From Staphylotrichum longicolle (lineage: Eukaryota; Ascomycota; Sordariomycetes; Sordariales; Chaetomiaceae): 64,000 bases of DNA. The position numbers and the translations under genes are program-made. The notes under the pieces are model-generated. The model did no database searches. It was not told the origin of the DNA and was given only the letters and a program-made list of their open reading frames with translations. Below are positions 46,801 to 58,193 of the stretch, piece by piece (position 1 is the first letter of the stretch; every line of letters begins with the position of its first letter). The stretch covers positions 248,001 through 312,000 of the forward strand of contig JAHCVI010000002.1 in NCBI GenBank assembly GCA_019096155.1, read 5' to 3'.

Positions 46801-47320
46801 GCTCCTTAAACGGCCTGCTCGCTGGTCAGACGGAGGTCAAGTTGCAATGCGGCGCCTGGCACTCGAGCCTCGGGAGGAGCAGCAGTCCCAACCACCATCA
46901 AACCAGGCATCCCAACCATCCAAACACCAGCCACCCGAACAGCCTACGCACCAGGCATCCGAACAGCCAACACATCAGGTATCCGAACAGCCAATGCACC
47001 AGGCATCTGAACAACCAATACACCGGGAATCTGAACAGCCCACGAAGCGACACGTCGATGATTTGTGGGACGAGGGTTTCGTGAAGGGCCCGCCTATACC
47101 GGAGGATTTATCAGCTTTGTTTGGAGACGTCGGAAACAGAAGCAGGAAACAGAGGGTACAGCGTTCTGCTCGGTCAAAGAGAACTGCTGAGAAGGCCGGA
47201 AAGCAACAGCCTGCAGAAGGCATGACGGAGGAAGATGTGTGGGACAAGATGATGAGTCTGGGTGCGAAAATCGAACGTGAGCAAAAGCTTGCGGCCAGAA
47301 ACAGGAAGCCTAGCTTCTGA
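43862..47320 (+). CDS. Mitochondrial pentatricopeptide-repeat (PPR) type RNA-binding protein
   Basis: Intronless, 1152 residues. The N-terminus (RACSPLCRIQPLASSAWRTAPRSV) is Arg/Ser/Ala-rich without acids, as in mitochondrial presequences. A KH-like fold may lie at ~150-250. Residues ~380-640 are built of PPR-like helical pairs, for example VNEARMLVDRVKKIGMPMDTQIYNLLAETAV, LLAFETIVERMIRDGYKPDKRTW and FDEMKKLLEHMFAGKHGKPNTVTLATIL. Such proteins bind mitochondrial mRNAs or rRNA and control processing, stability or translation; the specific target is unknown. The C-terminal third is low-complexity and acidic (DEMDEVDEVDEVDD) and includes an 8-residue tandem repeat. It ends in a conserved-looking basic/helical segment (EEDVWDKMMSLGAKIEREQK). 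It could alternatively be a mitoribosome-associated factor. Confidence 0.75.
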   Translation: MTLGSALPWRACSPLCRIQPLASSAWRTAPRSVSHRSFSRVQSTDVRAGALSYSQYGLKEVSTVESSRLIDRLRDIPVRSHGAFDSVVVKPVDRYPHKRETRNAQFRKRRDLSQQARIENRRIRPQPGDWRVVLQNLMKWTPTQAEPQDGIKVIIPKTSVELFLSDHMYNLWNIKSRAKCSMTLHVATADTDKAVAKSEERSQDVIESGNPSEQGKQASTDPYIIFSGQPTAIAAAIDEILTVAKTVSVVNPPGAPHTVLHDGQANEETIRGLLAHPSVTKIQISHYQMSVPCKPYELRIRADEIPLPPKWTVETFQQYVAALVMGRYPKTLAAKLYTNTGHDSHQNTVVARLVGVFNDPSASAAVSSPAAKLALSYFVRCGETFVNEARMLVDRVKKIGMPMDTQIYNLLAETAVKSKNLLAFETIVERMIRDGYKPDKRTWILFLRIIEAEEVRRYIMHSMHSKNLFEDPSVVRAVAVEMADQDVYRAIQLGQDVDTFLAGLRKLYGEHWHLPSRSANRYLEILGRYSQFDEMKKLLEHMFAGKHGKPNTVTLATILRHCKEQRKVDLAVEFVRLFDKHGFHVADDQCIHYLFEMGRRIFKPHLLGAVWRYAHLTRLDSSVMRHRGREFLDSGPDGARKLLKITDRIRHLWEGPKPCKITRSEFVTSLLLYDYQKAVGDPGRVTLGSLAGAEEAEDPGPRKLAMVPPQLRSEEQYPRFASAVPSNEGTGSGSPTEPEPVTDSFGDLKPVTRIRSRKQKYDPYEQWVFARAQDYKPAIGLGDFLQEALDRDRRLHRLAYTGEGVVKGGVPVDLVPPELPVIRAPRDEKKMDRMWNWENVGGRLALRFSGEDTAWVNGGEKSETGAVDEMDEVDEVDEVDDSHAPGQTEKLGGKSEATKADEVDVIDVMREMAASAGGNDAGAETAQLNEDLAAKLIRELEAEKKRTSETLLRRAALYTDEGWVARRPQPATQSKHASGPLLKRPARWSDGGQVAMRRLALEPREEQQSQPPSNQASQPSKHQPPEQPTHQASEQPTHQVSEQPMHQASEQPIHRESEQPTKRHVDDLWDEGFVKGPPIPEDLSALFGDVGNRSRKQRVQRSARSKRTAEKAGKQQPAEGMTEEDVWDKMMSLGAKIEREQKLAARNRKPSF
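46935..47044 (+). repeat. 24-bp coding tandem repeat in the PPR-type gene
   Basis: Four full units plus a partial one with a 24-bp period encode an octapeptide of the pattern EQPTHQAS. Copies differ at several third positions and at one or two residues, so the array is not freshly expanded. Confidence 0.85.
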
Positions 47321-47796
47321 GCCCAGCAAGCCTGAGCTGGGCGCGAAAGAATATGGGCCACGATGGTCATGCAGCCAGCAAACTTGAAGGTGTCACAAAA
47401 ACGCAGCTCGCTCTCGCTCACTTTGGGTAGCTCAGTCATGGACATGGACGAGCTGGGGTGTGTACTATACATATCTGTACCAATAAACATACTATACCTT
47501 AGATACCTAGATGTATACCAACTGAAAGAAAAATAAATACAAACAACTCCCGCACTTGCCTCTAGGCCCTCATCATGTGCGTGGAGAAATCGAAGTTGGG
47601 TGTGGTGGTGCTTTAATGGCAGCTTAAAGCTTGATTTTAGACCTTGTTCACTAACAATTTCCCCAAGCTCTGTGGTGGGGTTTCCCAATTCAACGCTCAG
47701 CTTGGACATGCAACCAACCCAGGCTCACTCACATCAAAGGCGCGATGACAGCATGAGCCCAAAAGTGAAGAGGACCAACCCTCCTGTTTTCTAGCA
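47321..47796. other. Intergenic spacer
   Basis: 476 bp between tandem genes; locally AT-rich near 47470-47550. Holds the Ccz1 promoter. No gene is recognised. Confidence 0.5.
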
Positions 47797-50413
47797 ATGG
47801 CCAACACGCTGGCATCGGGCATTGTGCCCGCCCAGCTCGGCTTCCTGGCCATCTACAACCCGGGCCTGGGCACGACCGACGACACCCTCGACGACCAGAT
47901 CGTCTACTATGCCTCGGCCACCACCCAGTCGGGCCCCAGGCGCCGCCGCCATCGCGCCGCCAAGGACGGCCGTCCCACCGACGCCGTTTCCAGGGAAGAG
48001 CGCAACGAGCGTCTGAGGCAGATCGGCCTCGCCCAGGGCATGGTCGAGTTCGCCAAGAGCTTCTCGGAAGGCAAGGCCGTCGACTCGATCGACACGGAGC
48101 GCAGTCGCGTCGTGCTCCATGAGCTGGAGCCCGGGTGGTGGATTCTTGCTGTAAGCATGCACATGCCACTTGCTTCTGAGCGTGTCACCACCGAGCCCAG
48201 CTAAACAAACTATCACTTCAGTCGGTCGACCTCACCCGTCTGCCCCTCCCACCCACCAAGTCAGCTTCGGGCTCAGCATCCGCTGGGAGCACCTCAGCTC
48301 CATCCCCACCCCCAGCCAAAGGAACGCCACCTGCACCATCCCAATCCCAACCCCAACCCCAGCATTTGAGTACTCGTCCCGCGAGGTCAAGCCAGCCGTC
48401 CTGCTGCTGCAAGACCTCCTCCGCGCGCACTCCCTCTTCCTCCTCCACCACGGCCCCTCCCTATCGACGCTATTCGCCGCCGCTGCGCGGTCCGAGTTCA
48501 CTACGCTGCTCGCCCGCTACTGGGACCTGTTCCTCTCGACCTGGAACGTCCTCCTGCACGGCAACCCCGCCCGCAGCGTCTTTGGCGGCATCAACGTCGC
48601 CGCGTGCGGCGAGCTGGGGATCGGCGTCGGGGAGGAGGAGAGGGGCAGCGGGGAGAGGGAGGTCCTCGAGGGGCTCGTCGACCGGGTCGACGGGCTGGTG
48701 GACTTGGTTGTGGGGAGGTTTGGCCGGGAGGAGCTGGCTGAGGCTGGAAAGGGGAAAGGGAAAAGCGCCGCGAGGGAGGAGGAAGGGTGGCTCGGGCTGG
48801 GGAATGAAGTGGGCGATGAGGACGGGGCCGTGTTCTTGGGAGTTGGTGCGCTCTCTAGACGGTCGCTCCGGGCGGTAACGGGCTGGATGGAAGACGTCTA
48901 CACGTGGGGTGAGAGTGCATACGGGGTGGTGGACAGCTCCGCCGGGGCTGGACCACGGACGAAGAGACGGAGACAGGCGGGCAAGAAGCCGGGCGCTTCT
49001 CCGTCCTCCCCAGCCGGCGATGGTAAGAGAGAGCAAGTAAAAGGGAAATCCGATCCGACGGAATCCCAGACGTGCGTCGAAACTCAGGCCCAGGACCAGA
49101 ATGCTCAACCCGAATCTGCCGCCAAGGTTGTGCCAGCGGAGGGTGAGGCAGCTGGAGGCGGGATGGACAAGATGTTCAGCTACCTCAAGCTCGGATACGG
49201 TACCTACTGGTCACTGGGCACATCGAGTCCTGCAGCAAACTCGAACGCGGACAACAACCGAACAATACAAGAGGCTGAGTCGGCAGAGAGTGCTGCTGCT
49301 CGACAGCGTTTGAATGCCCAACGTGATGGCTGCTTTCTCCTCGGTCTGGGCGAGCAGCCCGCGGCGGCGGAGCAGCCGGATTCCCCAAGCCATACGCCTT
49401 CAATCAAACCTCGAACAGTCACGGTCGAGCTCGAAACCCAAGCCGGCGAAGGGAGAGCGCCAGGCATGGTCACTCCGTCCCAAGGACGCTCGAAGCGAAC
49501 CACGGCCGATCTCCGCCCCATCGTCTACGTCCAGCGACCCTTCATCTACATCCTCCTCTTCCTCCCCACCACCACCTCCCCGCCCTGGGAACCACTTTCC
49601 CACTCCCTCGAAACGCAACTCAAACCACTCCACAAGCCCCTCCTCACCTCCACCGCCTACCGGCCGGAGAAACCCAGCCTCGGAGGAGGAGGAGGCGTAG
49701 GAGAAGGGCGGGGAACGCCCAGCGACATCTACGACCTCGTCTTCGACCCGCACACCCTCACCCTCCACTCCACCATCCCCAACATCCCCGACCCGGTCCT
49801 CCTCGCTGACGCAGCTCCCGGCGGCGGCGTGCTCGCCCCACCGCGACCGCAGATCTGGACGCGCGTCGAGGCGCTCAGCACCCACAGCCAGATCCTCAAC
49901 ACGGTCGCCGGCACGCGGGCCGACTCGGCCGCGCTGGAGCGGACGTGCAAGACGGGTCGCGGGTGGTGGGTCGTGTGGAACCGTGTGCTCGACCAGACCG
50001 CCTCCGCCTCCACCGTTCCGCCGTCGCAGGAGGGAGTGGTGGAGGCCGCGGAAGAGGAGGAGGAGGAGGAGGGGGGCGTTTCGGGCGACCCGGACGCCGC
50101 AGGGATGGAGCAAGAAGAGGCTGCGACGACGGCGGCCGGAGACGGGGACGGGCGGGGCGGGTTTGTCGCAGCGGTGGGGAAGGAGATCTTCCTAGTCCGG
50201 AGGGCGAGTGACCACAGCGGCGGAAGCGGCGGCGGTGTTGGTTTTGGTGCGGGCGTCAGAGGCGTCAGCGCCTCGTATGTCGGCGGAGGTGGTAGTAGTG
50301 GTAGTGGTGGTGCTGTTGGGGGCGGCTGGGCGGACGGGGCGAGTCGGCTGGCGCAGGGGATCGGGGTGGATACGAGGCGGTATGTGGAGGGGCTGTTGAG
50401 TTTGAATCGGTGA
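47797..50413 (+). CDS. CCZ1: Vacuolar fusion protein Ccz1 (Mon1-Ccz1 Rab7/Ypt7 GEF subunit)
   Basis: Exon 47797-48150 encodes the first longin domain (VPAQLGFLAIYNPGLGTTDDTLDDQIVYYAS, and RLRQIGLAQGMVEFAKSF). After intron 48151-48221 the frame reads ASVDLTRLPLPPT. The protein then continues in another frame with FEYSSREVKPAVLLLQDLLRAH, YWDLFLSTWNVLLHGNPARSVFGGI and later VYVQRPFIYILLFLP. Joining needs either a 56-nt intron (48260-48315, GTCAGC...CCCCAG, giving ~829 residues) or one missing T in TTT near 48367. The first is compatible with splicing rules. With Mon1, Ccz1 recruits and activates Ypt7/Rab7 on late endosomes and vacuoles. The middle and C-terminus carry long Gly/Glu-rich low-complexity inserts typical of filamentous fungi. 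Confidence 0.82.
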
Positions 50414-51111
50414 TCGGGAATGGGGCTAGGGGCGGTTGTGTGGTGTGGGTGGGTTGCGCTGACGATTGGCTGATGGTGAGACGGGTGTGAGTGGTCCCCT
50501 ACGTTTTACATATTTTTTTATATGCCTCACTCACCATGAGTCGTGCGATCCAACCCTTACAGTGGCAAGACCAGTCAAGCCACTTACTCCCGCGGCTCGT
50601 ACGCTGATACGGAGATGTGGAATACAGAGAGGTGCACACACAAGTCACCTCATTCCAGGGTACACCTTCCGTTGTTGGGTGTCGTCGATGTCGTAGTGTT
50701 GTGATCAGCGGGTTGTAGACACACAAATGGAAACTCCAGATGTTGAAACAATCGAGTTGGTAGGACATGCCCAGGTCAATTCTCAAATCGAGGGTTGCCC
50801 TCTTTTTTTCTAAGTATATACATGAAGAATGAAAGTCTATCAGTCGGGCATATCTATGGCGCCCTGTCCCGTCTTCCCGGCTCCAAGCCTGGAGCATCGC
50901 CGAATCCAAGGCGCCCATATTTCCAAGTGGAAGCTCTCAAATGGGGTATATAGCCCGTCCCAACTTTTTGTGTTGAGCGACGGGTAACATCTTGTCAAGA
51001 AGTGAAATTTGGCATCACATCATAATGCCGGAGCCAAGCAAGCGCCGACAGACTGTGCTTGGTCCGGCTTGTTGGTCTGAACCCCATCCAAGAACGGTTC
51101 GTGTCGGGGCC
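50414..51111. other. Convergent intergenic region
   Basis: 698 bp between the stop codons of the convergent Ccz1 and barrel-protein genes. 3' untranslated regions are expected. No gene is recognised. Confidence 0.5.
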
Positions 51112-51942
51112 TTAGTTGAACCACCACTCGATCTTCTGGCGGCCGGCGTCGAGCGAGCCGAAGAGGTCGATGAACATCTTCTCGGTGCCGTCGATGTCGC
51201 CCATGGCGCAGCTGGGGCACTTGTCGTGGACCTTGGCCTGGATGGTCTTGCCGTTGGCCTTGATGGTGATGGTCTTGCCACACATGGGGTTGCCGTTGGA
51301 CTGGGCACCCATCAGTTGCGCCGAGACAGCAACAATGTTGTCGGTGTGGTCCTTTCCGCTGTCGTCGATGCCGCACGAGCCCATGCCCAGAGCGTAGTAG
51401 GTGATGTCGCCGCTGTACGAGGGCGAGCCGCCGCTGCTGGAATCGCTAGCACTGCTAGACTCGGCGGGCGAGGCGGTGGTGGGGGCCGGCGCAGGGCTAT
51501 CATCCCGGGGGTGGAGGTTAGTAGATGACCCAGGAGTGACCCGGGTATTAGTTCCAGCAACATACGAAGAAACCTGCTCAACCACCGGGGGAGCCTGCTG
51601 AGGGGGAGGGGCCTGCTGCGAAGTAGTCGGGGCAGCAGCTGAAGAGCTTGTCTCGGATTTCTCAAAGAACTGGCCGGGACTCGGGGTGGGGACCGCCTGG
51701 ACAGTCGGCGTAGTGACGGCCGGCTGGGTGCTCGGCATGACCAGCTCGGTAGAGCTGTCGTCGACGATGGCGGTGACGGTCGCGTAGACCGTCTCAGTCA
51801 CCCACTCGACGACCACGGCGCGCTTGTCGTGATCGTGCTGCTCTCTGCGGCGGTGCTGATGACCATGGCCGCGCATGTGGCCGTGGGGTTGAGCGACGGC
51901 GAGCGAGGCCAGGACGCTAGCGACGAAGACGGTAGACTTCAT
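51112..51942 (-). CDS. Secreted double-psi beta-barrel (RlpA/expansin-like) protein
   Basis: Single exon, 276 residues. The signal peptide is MKSTVFVASVLASLAVAQ, followed by a His/Arg-rich stretch and a dibasic KR site (HDHDKR) that suggests Kex2 processing. A Pro/Thr/Ser-rich linker of ~100 residues, probably O-glycosylated, precedes the barrel domain at ~180-276. The barrel begins GDITYYALGMGSCGIDDSGKDHTDNIVAVSAQLMG, has Cys pairs (MCGK, KCPSCAMGDID) and ends MFIDLFGSLDAGRQKIEWWFN. This is the fungal RlpA-like/DPBB fold, related to barwin, expansins and Asp f 7-type allergens. It probably binds or loosens cell-wall polysaccharide. No lytic activity is proven for most members. Confidence 0.85.
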   Translation of the reverse strand: MKSTVFVASVLASLAVAQPHGHMRGHGHQHRRREQHDHDKRAVVVEWVTETVYATVTAIVDDSSTELVMPSTQPAVTTPTVQAVPTPSPGQFFEKSETSSSAAAPTTSQQAPPPQQAPPVVEQVSSYVAGTNTRVTPGSSTNLHPRDDSPAPAPTTASPAESSSASDSSSGGSPSYSGDITYYALGMGSCGIDDSGKDHTDNIVAVSAQLMGAQSNGNPMCGKTITIKANGKTIQAKVHDKCPSCAMGDIDGTEKMFIDLFGSLDAGRQKIEWWFN

Positions 51943-53383
51943 GGTGGCTAAAATGGGTTCGGGGGGCCGAAATGTTTTGGTGTTGCAGTGGTGCCGTGTG
52001 TGACGCCTGACGTGTGATGATCCCTCTGTGTTGAGACCAAATGAATGACTAAGAGCAAAGACGATGGCCTATTGCTCCCAAGTTTTCGCTTTGTGGCGGA
52101 TTCAGCACTGTGAAAAAGAATGTGGGCTCCCTGAGCTCAATCAAGAAATGAATGAATGAATGTTGTTTGGTTGGGTTGAGCAAAAACAAGTGAGCAGAAG
52201 GCGGACGAGGGAGCCGAGATTTAAAGTATCCCAGACAGCTGGGTGGCTCAGCGGGAGTGGGTTGGCAGAAGCTGGGGTGTTGGGTTGGCGCTGGGCTGTT
52301 CCCGGCTCATGGCCCGCTGCTTTCCTTCGCCGTCTCATATCACACCGCTATCACGAGGCCGCGCAAGGGTACGATGCGGTGCTCGACCGCCGTTAGCGTG
52401 CGCCCCGTCTCCAGCGCTGAAAATCGCGTGGCCTAGGCAGTGTCCGTCAGGTCGTTCCCAAACAGGCTTGGCAGGGGCGTGGCGTAGCACCCTCAAACTC
52501 GAAGTTAGGGCGCCGGGCCCTCCGAGTTTGCAGAAAATGGCGCCAGTTGCTGTTCCTTGCAGCGGGCTGCAAGGTACGGTAGGGAACCACCCGCATCCCT
52601 GGCATGCCCAGGCACATCGAACCAACCGTCATCCGAAGCGGAAACCAGCCCAGCCAATGAGGGCAGTGGCGTGTTGGGAGACACGTCGATCTGACCCACT
52701 CTCCAAAATCCACCCAAGAGTCGCCGTCCACGTCCTCTGCCTTGCAATGTTCGAGACGCATGCCCACTGCCGGGTGGTGACAGGACGCGAAACAAGGTGG
52801 CGCCCTCTGTGGAGGCCAACGTCCCCACCGTGGCCCAATCCCCCGATCCCCCCCTCCAGCGCGCCCTCCGCTCCAGCTGGCGGGAGCTGGCAGCAGGCAA
52901 AGAACATGTTCGTCCGACTGCCGGCACGGCACAGCACGGGCGGCCGCACGGCTGAGGATTCGATCCCTCATGGGTAAAGGCACAGCCGGTGGCATCGGGC
53001 AATCTGGCGGGTCTGCTCTGCCCAGCTGCTTTCGTGGATCTCCCTTGTGTTGTCGGCTCGTGATGCAGTCATACCATCTCCCCGAGCGACGGGCGCGATC
53101 GATCGCGAGCGGCTCCTCCTCCCCTCCACAGCGCCCGCCGAACGGCGTAGGGCTGGCTGCGGAGGTTCAGGGAGGGTAGGGTGGGACCCCACGGCTGTGG
53201 AGGCGTGAGCTGACGTCCAGCATCTCTCGGCGCTGCACACGTGTCGGAAGCGCCGCTCGAGGCCGTCTTGTGGGGGTGTTCGTCAGGTTTTCGCACCTTC
53301 TCACACTTGACACATTTGCCTCCAGCCAGATGAAAGATTCGGTCCGAGCAACCCGGGATCCCTTTTTTGATGGGTCTTGATCA
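51943..53383. other. 1.4-kb intergenic region
   Basis: Upstream of the barrel-protein gene and downstream of the Efm6 gene. Open frames lack motifs. A tRNA T-arm-like sequence at 52953-52970 was considered and rejected. Confidence 0.45.
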
Positions 53384-54479
53384 TTACTTCTTAGTAAAGG
53401 CGTAGAGGAACAGGCCTTCCCTGCCAAACACAGGCCGGTCCTCATCCTCGATCTCGGCCACGGCGAAGGCTTTCCGCGCGGCCTTGAGGAACTGCATGTC
53501 GGCCCGGCGCCGCTTCTTGAAACAGAAGAAGACGGTGGCGGCGGGTACCAGGGCCAACAGATCGTGCAAAGTCTGCATCAACAGCGGAAAGGCCGGCTCG
53601 AAGTAGACGCAGTCGGCCGCGAGAATGACGTCAGGTTTGAAGTCGAGAACTTCTTGTGAGAGCGGCTCGCCCCTGGACCACGCCCGTGACGTTAGAACAG
53701 CCCAAACCCTGAGCGCATCACCCGATTCGGGGCTGCCCGCACTTCCTCGTGCTCGTCGACCCGGCCGACTCGCCGGTGGCTGCCGTGGGTTCGGTTTGAT
53801 GCGGGGGGAGGAACACGAAAGAAGGGGTCCGGAGGCGGTTGAGAGGGCGGTTGAGGGGGCGAAGGGACTGGCAGGGCACGCGACTCACCAGTTGAGGACC
53901 CGGGCTCTGACGCGGTCGTCGAGCCCGTTCAAGGAGATGTTGTGTTGCATCAGAGACTCCATCTCCACCATGTCGGTGAGGTAGAGGGGGTGATCCAAAC
54001 TGGCGCATCCTCTTGCGACAGTGAGTCCCACCACTCCACCGCCTGCGCCGAGCTCGAGTCTGCAGCACAAACCATCAGTCAGCCTGTTGAACCACAAGCC
54101 TGGCAAGGCAGTTGTGCAATGTGGGCCCCGGCCGCGGAAGCGTGCCCCGCACCACAAAAGGGCGCATCACGACAAGCAGGCGATAATCATGAAAAGGAGA
54201 GAACAAAAAAGAGTGCGAAAGGGCCACCGACATCCTCGCATGTTGCAGAGTGTCTCGATGGTAGCGCAGCATGTGCTTGGCCAGCACCATGCCCGCGGGC
54301 CACAACTGTCCTCCACATCCGGACTTGAGATCTTCATGGAGCTTGAGTGGCTCGCCCAGGAGGCCAGAGAAGTCGACGGCCGTGGTTCCTGCCGCCTTGT
54401 ATTCCGGCAGGGGCGCGAGATCCTCGCCAAAGCCAAGCGGCGAGAATTCCGGCGACGGCGATCTCTCCTTGTCGCTCAT
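53384..54479 (-). CDS. EFM6: Protein-lysine N-methyltransferase Efm6 (family 16)
   Basis: Three exons (54479-54232, 54059-53889, 53672-53384) encode 235 residues. The N-terminal block SGCGGQLWPAGMVLAKHMLRYH is typical of family-16 methyltransferases. SAM motif I is formed across intron 1 (ARILELGAGGGVVGLTVARG), motif II is HPLYLTDMVEMESLM, and post-motif II is VILAADCVYFEPAFP. The family methylates a lysine of translation elongation factor 1A in yeast; the cytosolic enzyme uses S-adenosylmethionine. Intron 1 uses the less common donor GTCGGT, which is needed to keep frame and motif. I chose the ATG at 54479 (MSDKERSPSPEF); the frame is open upstream to 54587 but that part is not family-like. 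It is divergent from the Axl2-like gene. Confidence 0.85.
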
Positions 54480-55482
54480 GATGTCTGGTGCCGCTGGCGG
54501 TTGTGAAATGAAGCGTCGTTGTCTGTCAAAATTTTTGTGGTCCCGGAGGTTTGGCTGGGCCTGCCATTTCTGGGGCCAGCCCGCCACTGCCTGAACAGCA
54601 GAGGAGAATGTTCTGCCTCCTCCACATCATGGGTGCCACTCTTCTCACTGGTCGCACCTGTCATCAACAACATCGGCATTCACAACAACAAGCAGCAGAA
54701 GCAACGCCTGAGAGTTGTCAAAATATGGTAGTTAATGTTCATGACTTTCAGGATTCAGACATGCCATTCTACACGGGCACCACTAAACAGGCATGTACTC
54801 ATCCCATAAAAGCGGATAACCAGCTCACGACAGCCTGGGGTCCTCAGCCCCAAAAACACCAGTTCCTTGTGATAGCACAGCTTCTTCTCGCATCGTGGGC
54901 CACGCATCAAGTGGATCTTGTGACTCTGATTGATTCTTGCAAACATGACGAGCCGTGGTGAAATCGCCGAGTCGACAGGCACGGGACTCGAAGGCAGTCT
55001 CTAAAGTGAGACATCCTCTGCTCGTTTGGTCATCGCCATGTTGTCCCGCGCCTCCCTTGATCCGCATCGTTGGCCGACTGGAATCCTGTTCTTCTGCCAA
55101 CCCCCCTCCCTAGCAATGTTCTCCTCAAGCAACTGGCCATGGGCCTGTCAGCCCCCTTCCATTCTTTCATATGGGGGGTTCAGGGGAATCTAGGGGCGGC
55201 AGTCGATGGCTGGCCGCGCTCTCCCTTGCCCACTCATCACATCCGCGGCCATTAAGAAACACCTGAGGGGCAGGAAAGATGTGCGGATACCCGGCCAGCC
55301 ACCCCTTGAAGACTCTGTCTTGGTGGTTGAAGAACTCTCTCGCCTAGGACATTCCCTCCTTCCACCTTTCCCGTCGTCTTTCGCCGGTTTCCCATGTCCG
55401 TCGTCTCCGCTCACGACCGTCTTCCACGGCACAGTGGCCAACAACCAGCACAGGCACAGGCAGCACCTTTGCAGTCACCACC
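54480..55482. promoter_or_regulatory. Divergent intergenic region, Efm6 / Axl2-like
   Basis: 1.0 kb between divergent start codons, expected to hold both promoters. No clear TATA, repeat or RNA gene is visible. Confidence 0.45.
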
Positions 55483-58160
55483 ATGGCATTACCGGCTGTA
55501 GCTTGGGCTGCAGCCTTGCTTCTTGTAGGACTATCCACAGCCAGTCCGATAATATCGTTCCCGATCAACTCCCAAGTCCCTCCCATCGCCCGGGTTGGCG
55601 AGCCGTTCGCATTTGTTTTCTCGCCCTCCACCTTCTCCTCCAGCGGTCCCATCACGTATAGCCTACTCAGCCCACCCAAGTGGCTCTCCATCGACAGCAA
55701 CTCCAGGTTGTTGTATGGGACGCCAAGCGCCGACGATATTGCGCCAGGACGTGTGGCCGGTGTGCCCCTAAACCTTGTGGCCACCGATGGCTCCGGCTCT
55801 ACGACTCTCGCTGCGACCCTTGTGGTTTCACGGAGTCCAGGACCAAGGGTTGAGATCCCTTTTGCACAACAAATCCCCGATTTTGGCGTCTTTTCCGGTC
55901 CATCGTCGGTCCTGTCCGCCCCTGGGGAGCCCTTTACCTTTCAGCTGGACTCGAGCACATTTTCAAAACCTCCCGGTGCTCCTATCAGCTACTATGCCAC
56001 CATGACTGACAACACACCGCTCCCGGCTTGGGTATCCTTTGATTCCTCCAGACTCTCTTTCAGTGGACGGACGCCACCCTCCGAGTCTCTCATACAGCCG
56101 CCGCAGCGCTTCTCATTTAAAGTCACCGCGAGCGACGTGGTTGGCTTCGCAGGGGCATCTCTGAGTTTCGACATTGTTGTTGGAACCCATCGGCTCATCG
56201 CAGACGACACTATTATCACTCTGAATGCTACCTCTGGAGTTCCTGTGTCCTACACCGGGCTGCGGGATAGCGTCAAGGTTGACGGCAAGCCGGCCACCCC
56301 TGACACTGTGGTTGTCGCTTCTACCTCAAACATGCCCTCGTGGCTCTCAGTCAACAATCGCACTGGAGCTATCACCGGCATGCCCGCCCAAACTGCGGAG
56401 TCAACCAACTTCACCGTCACGCTCCGCGATGCCGCCTTCGACACCCTAAACATGACTCTAGTCATCGTGATGGGAACTGAGAGACCTGGCTTATTCACGG
56501 GAAACCCGCCGCAATTCACCATTACCCCTGGAAAGCCCTTCTCATTTGATCTTCGGCCTTACTTGTCAAACCCTCGCGATACAGAGGTCTTCGTCGAGAC
56601 AGACAGCTCTTACCCCTGGATTCATTTCGACTCCAGCACGGCCACATTATCTGGGGATGCGCCAAAGGGTCTGAAAGATTCCGCCATCGGTACCAAGATC
56701 CAAGCCAAGTCGAGGAACTCGAAACAGTCAGCTTCGTTCTCTTTTGATATCGTCATCCCCGGTGTAGCGGAAGGTACAGGGTCGACGCCGGCGGACCCAA
56801 CGATGACAGGAGGGCACTCGACAGAGTCGCCTGGCGGACATCTCTCCTGGGCAGGCGACAGCGTCGGGGACAGTCGTTTCAACCCTGTACTGCTGGCTGT
56901 GCTTCTTCCCCTCCTGCTGCTGCTTTTCCTGGCGGTGTGCGTACTATTCTGGTACTTTCGACGCCGCAAGGACAGTCAGAGGGCCCCGCTCAGCACCCGC
57001 GACATATCGGGCCCTCTGCCGGGAACGTTTGTGTCAAGGACCCCCAGCCCTGGCGTCTCGCAAGCTCTTCCCGACTTCACCAAGCGGTTTGGCAAGAGCT
57101 TCTCGGCTGACGATGTTTTCGGGCCCAACCAGAAGAGCCATGTCGAATCTCGCAAAGCCTTTGTGACCAGGCCAGAGCTACCTCACCAAGTAAGTGCCGT
57201 GCGACTGCTTCCGCCCAGCGCCAGTGCTTCTTCGGACCCCGGTGCATCCAGAGACGGCGATGCCTCGCTTGTCGCTGGCAGCGGGGCGTTGGTGACTCTG
57301 CGGCCGGGAACAAGAGGCAAAATCAGCAGCTCCCTCAGCTCCATTACCGAGAAAAGCATTGCTGAGCTGGTCGACTCACGGGGGCTCGAGTCGGTTGGCA
57401 CCGACAGCAGGAGAGCGTTCAGGGACAAGATCGAGATCAATGTGCCGAGACTCCCACGGACTCCTGCGTCTGCCTACACGGCGTCGCCATCACCCACAGA
57501 GGCCGTGTCAACCCCACGGCCGGGCTCCTCCCAAACGGCGCCGGAAGCCCATTCGGTGCCACTACGAACAGAGTCGAGAGTCCGCTACTATCCGCCTGCT
57601 TCGGCGGTACGCAAGCTCTCTTGGCCGTGGCTCAAGGGGGTCAAGGGAAAACGGCAGGGCTCAAAGCTCGTGTCGGGCATGAAAAGACTGAGTGAGCAAC
57701 CCAGCGTCTTTACGGTCGACACGGTCGTCGCCGAGAAGGGTGAACAGCCGTCACCAATGATTTCTTTTACTGCAGAGAGCAATGGCAACGATACGGCAGT
57801 CCTCGAGTCATCCTCTCTACCGCTCCCAACGTTTCCCGGCCGAGTTTCCCTCAGCCAGTCTCACACCGGAAACGACCGAGCGGCAGACGCAAACATTGAA
57901 CACAGCGGCCGACAGGGACTCGGGGCCAGTGATATAACAGCGAGCGCCGCCGGCCCAGATCCCAGCTCAACCACACATGACGAGATCGCCGCCCCTAGGT
58001 TCCCAATTCGCGGGGAAGCAACTGCGGAGTCGCTAGACATGTACGACGACATCCTGGAACACAACCCCTTCCGGCCGTCTCGGACTTGGTCGACGGTGCC
58101 CACGACGGACGACTGGGTGGACGAAACGGTCGAGAGCCTGGCGCTGAGCAGATCGACTTC

Positions 58161-58193
<33 letters not shown>

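Noticed and set aside
52953..52970. tRNA T-arm-like sequence (TGAGGATTCGATCCCTCA)
   Set aside because: No matching A box, acceptor stem or anticodon arm at the required distance upstream; the loop is also one base too long.
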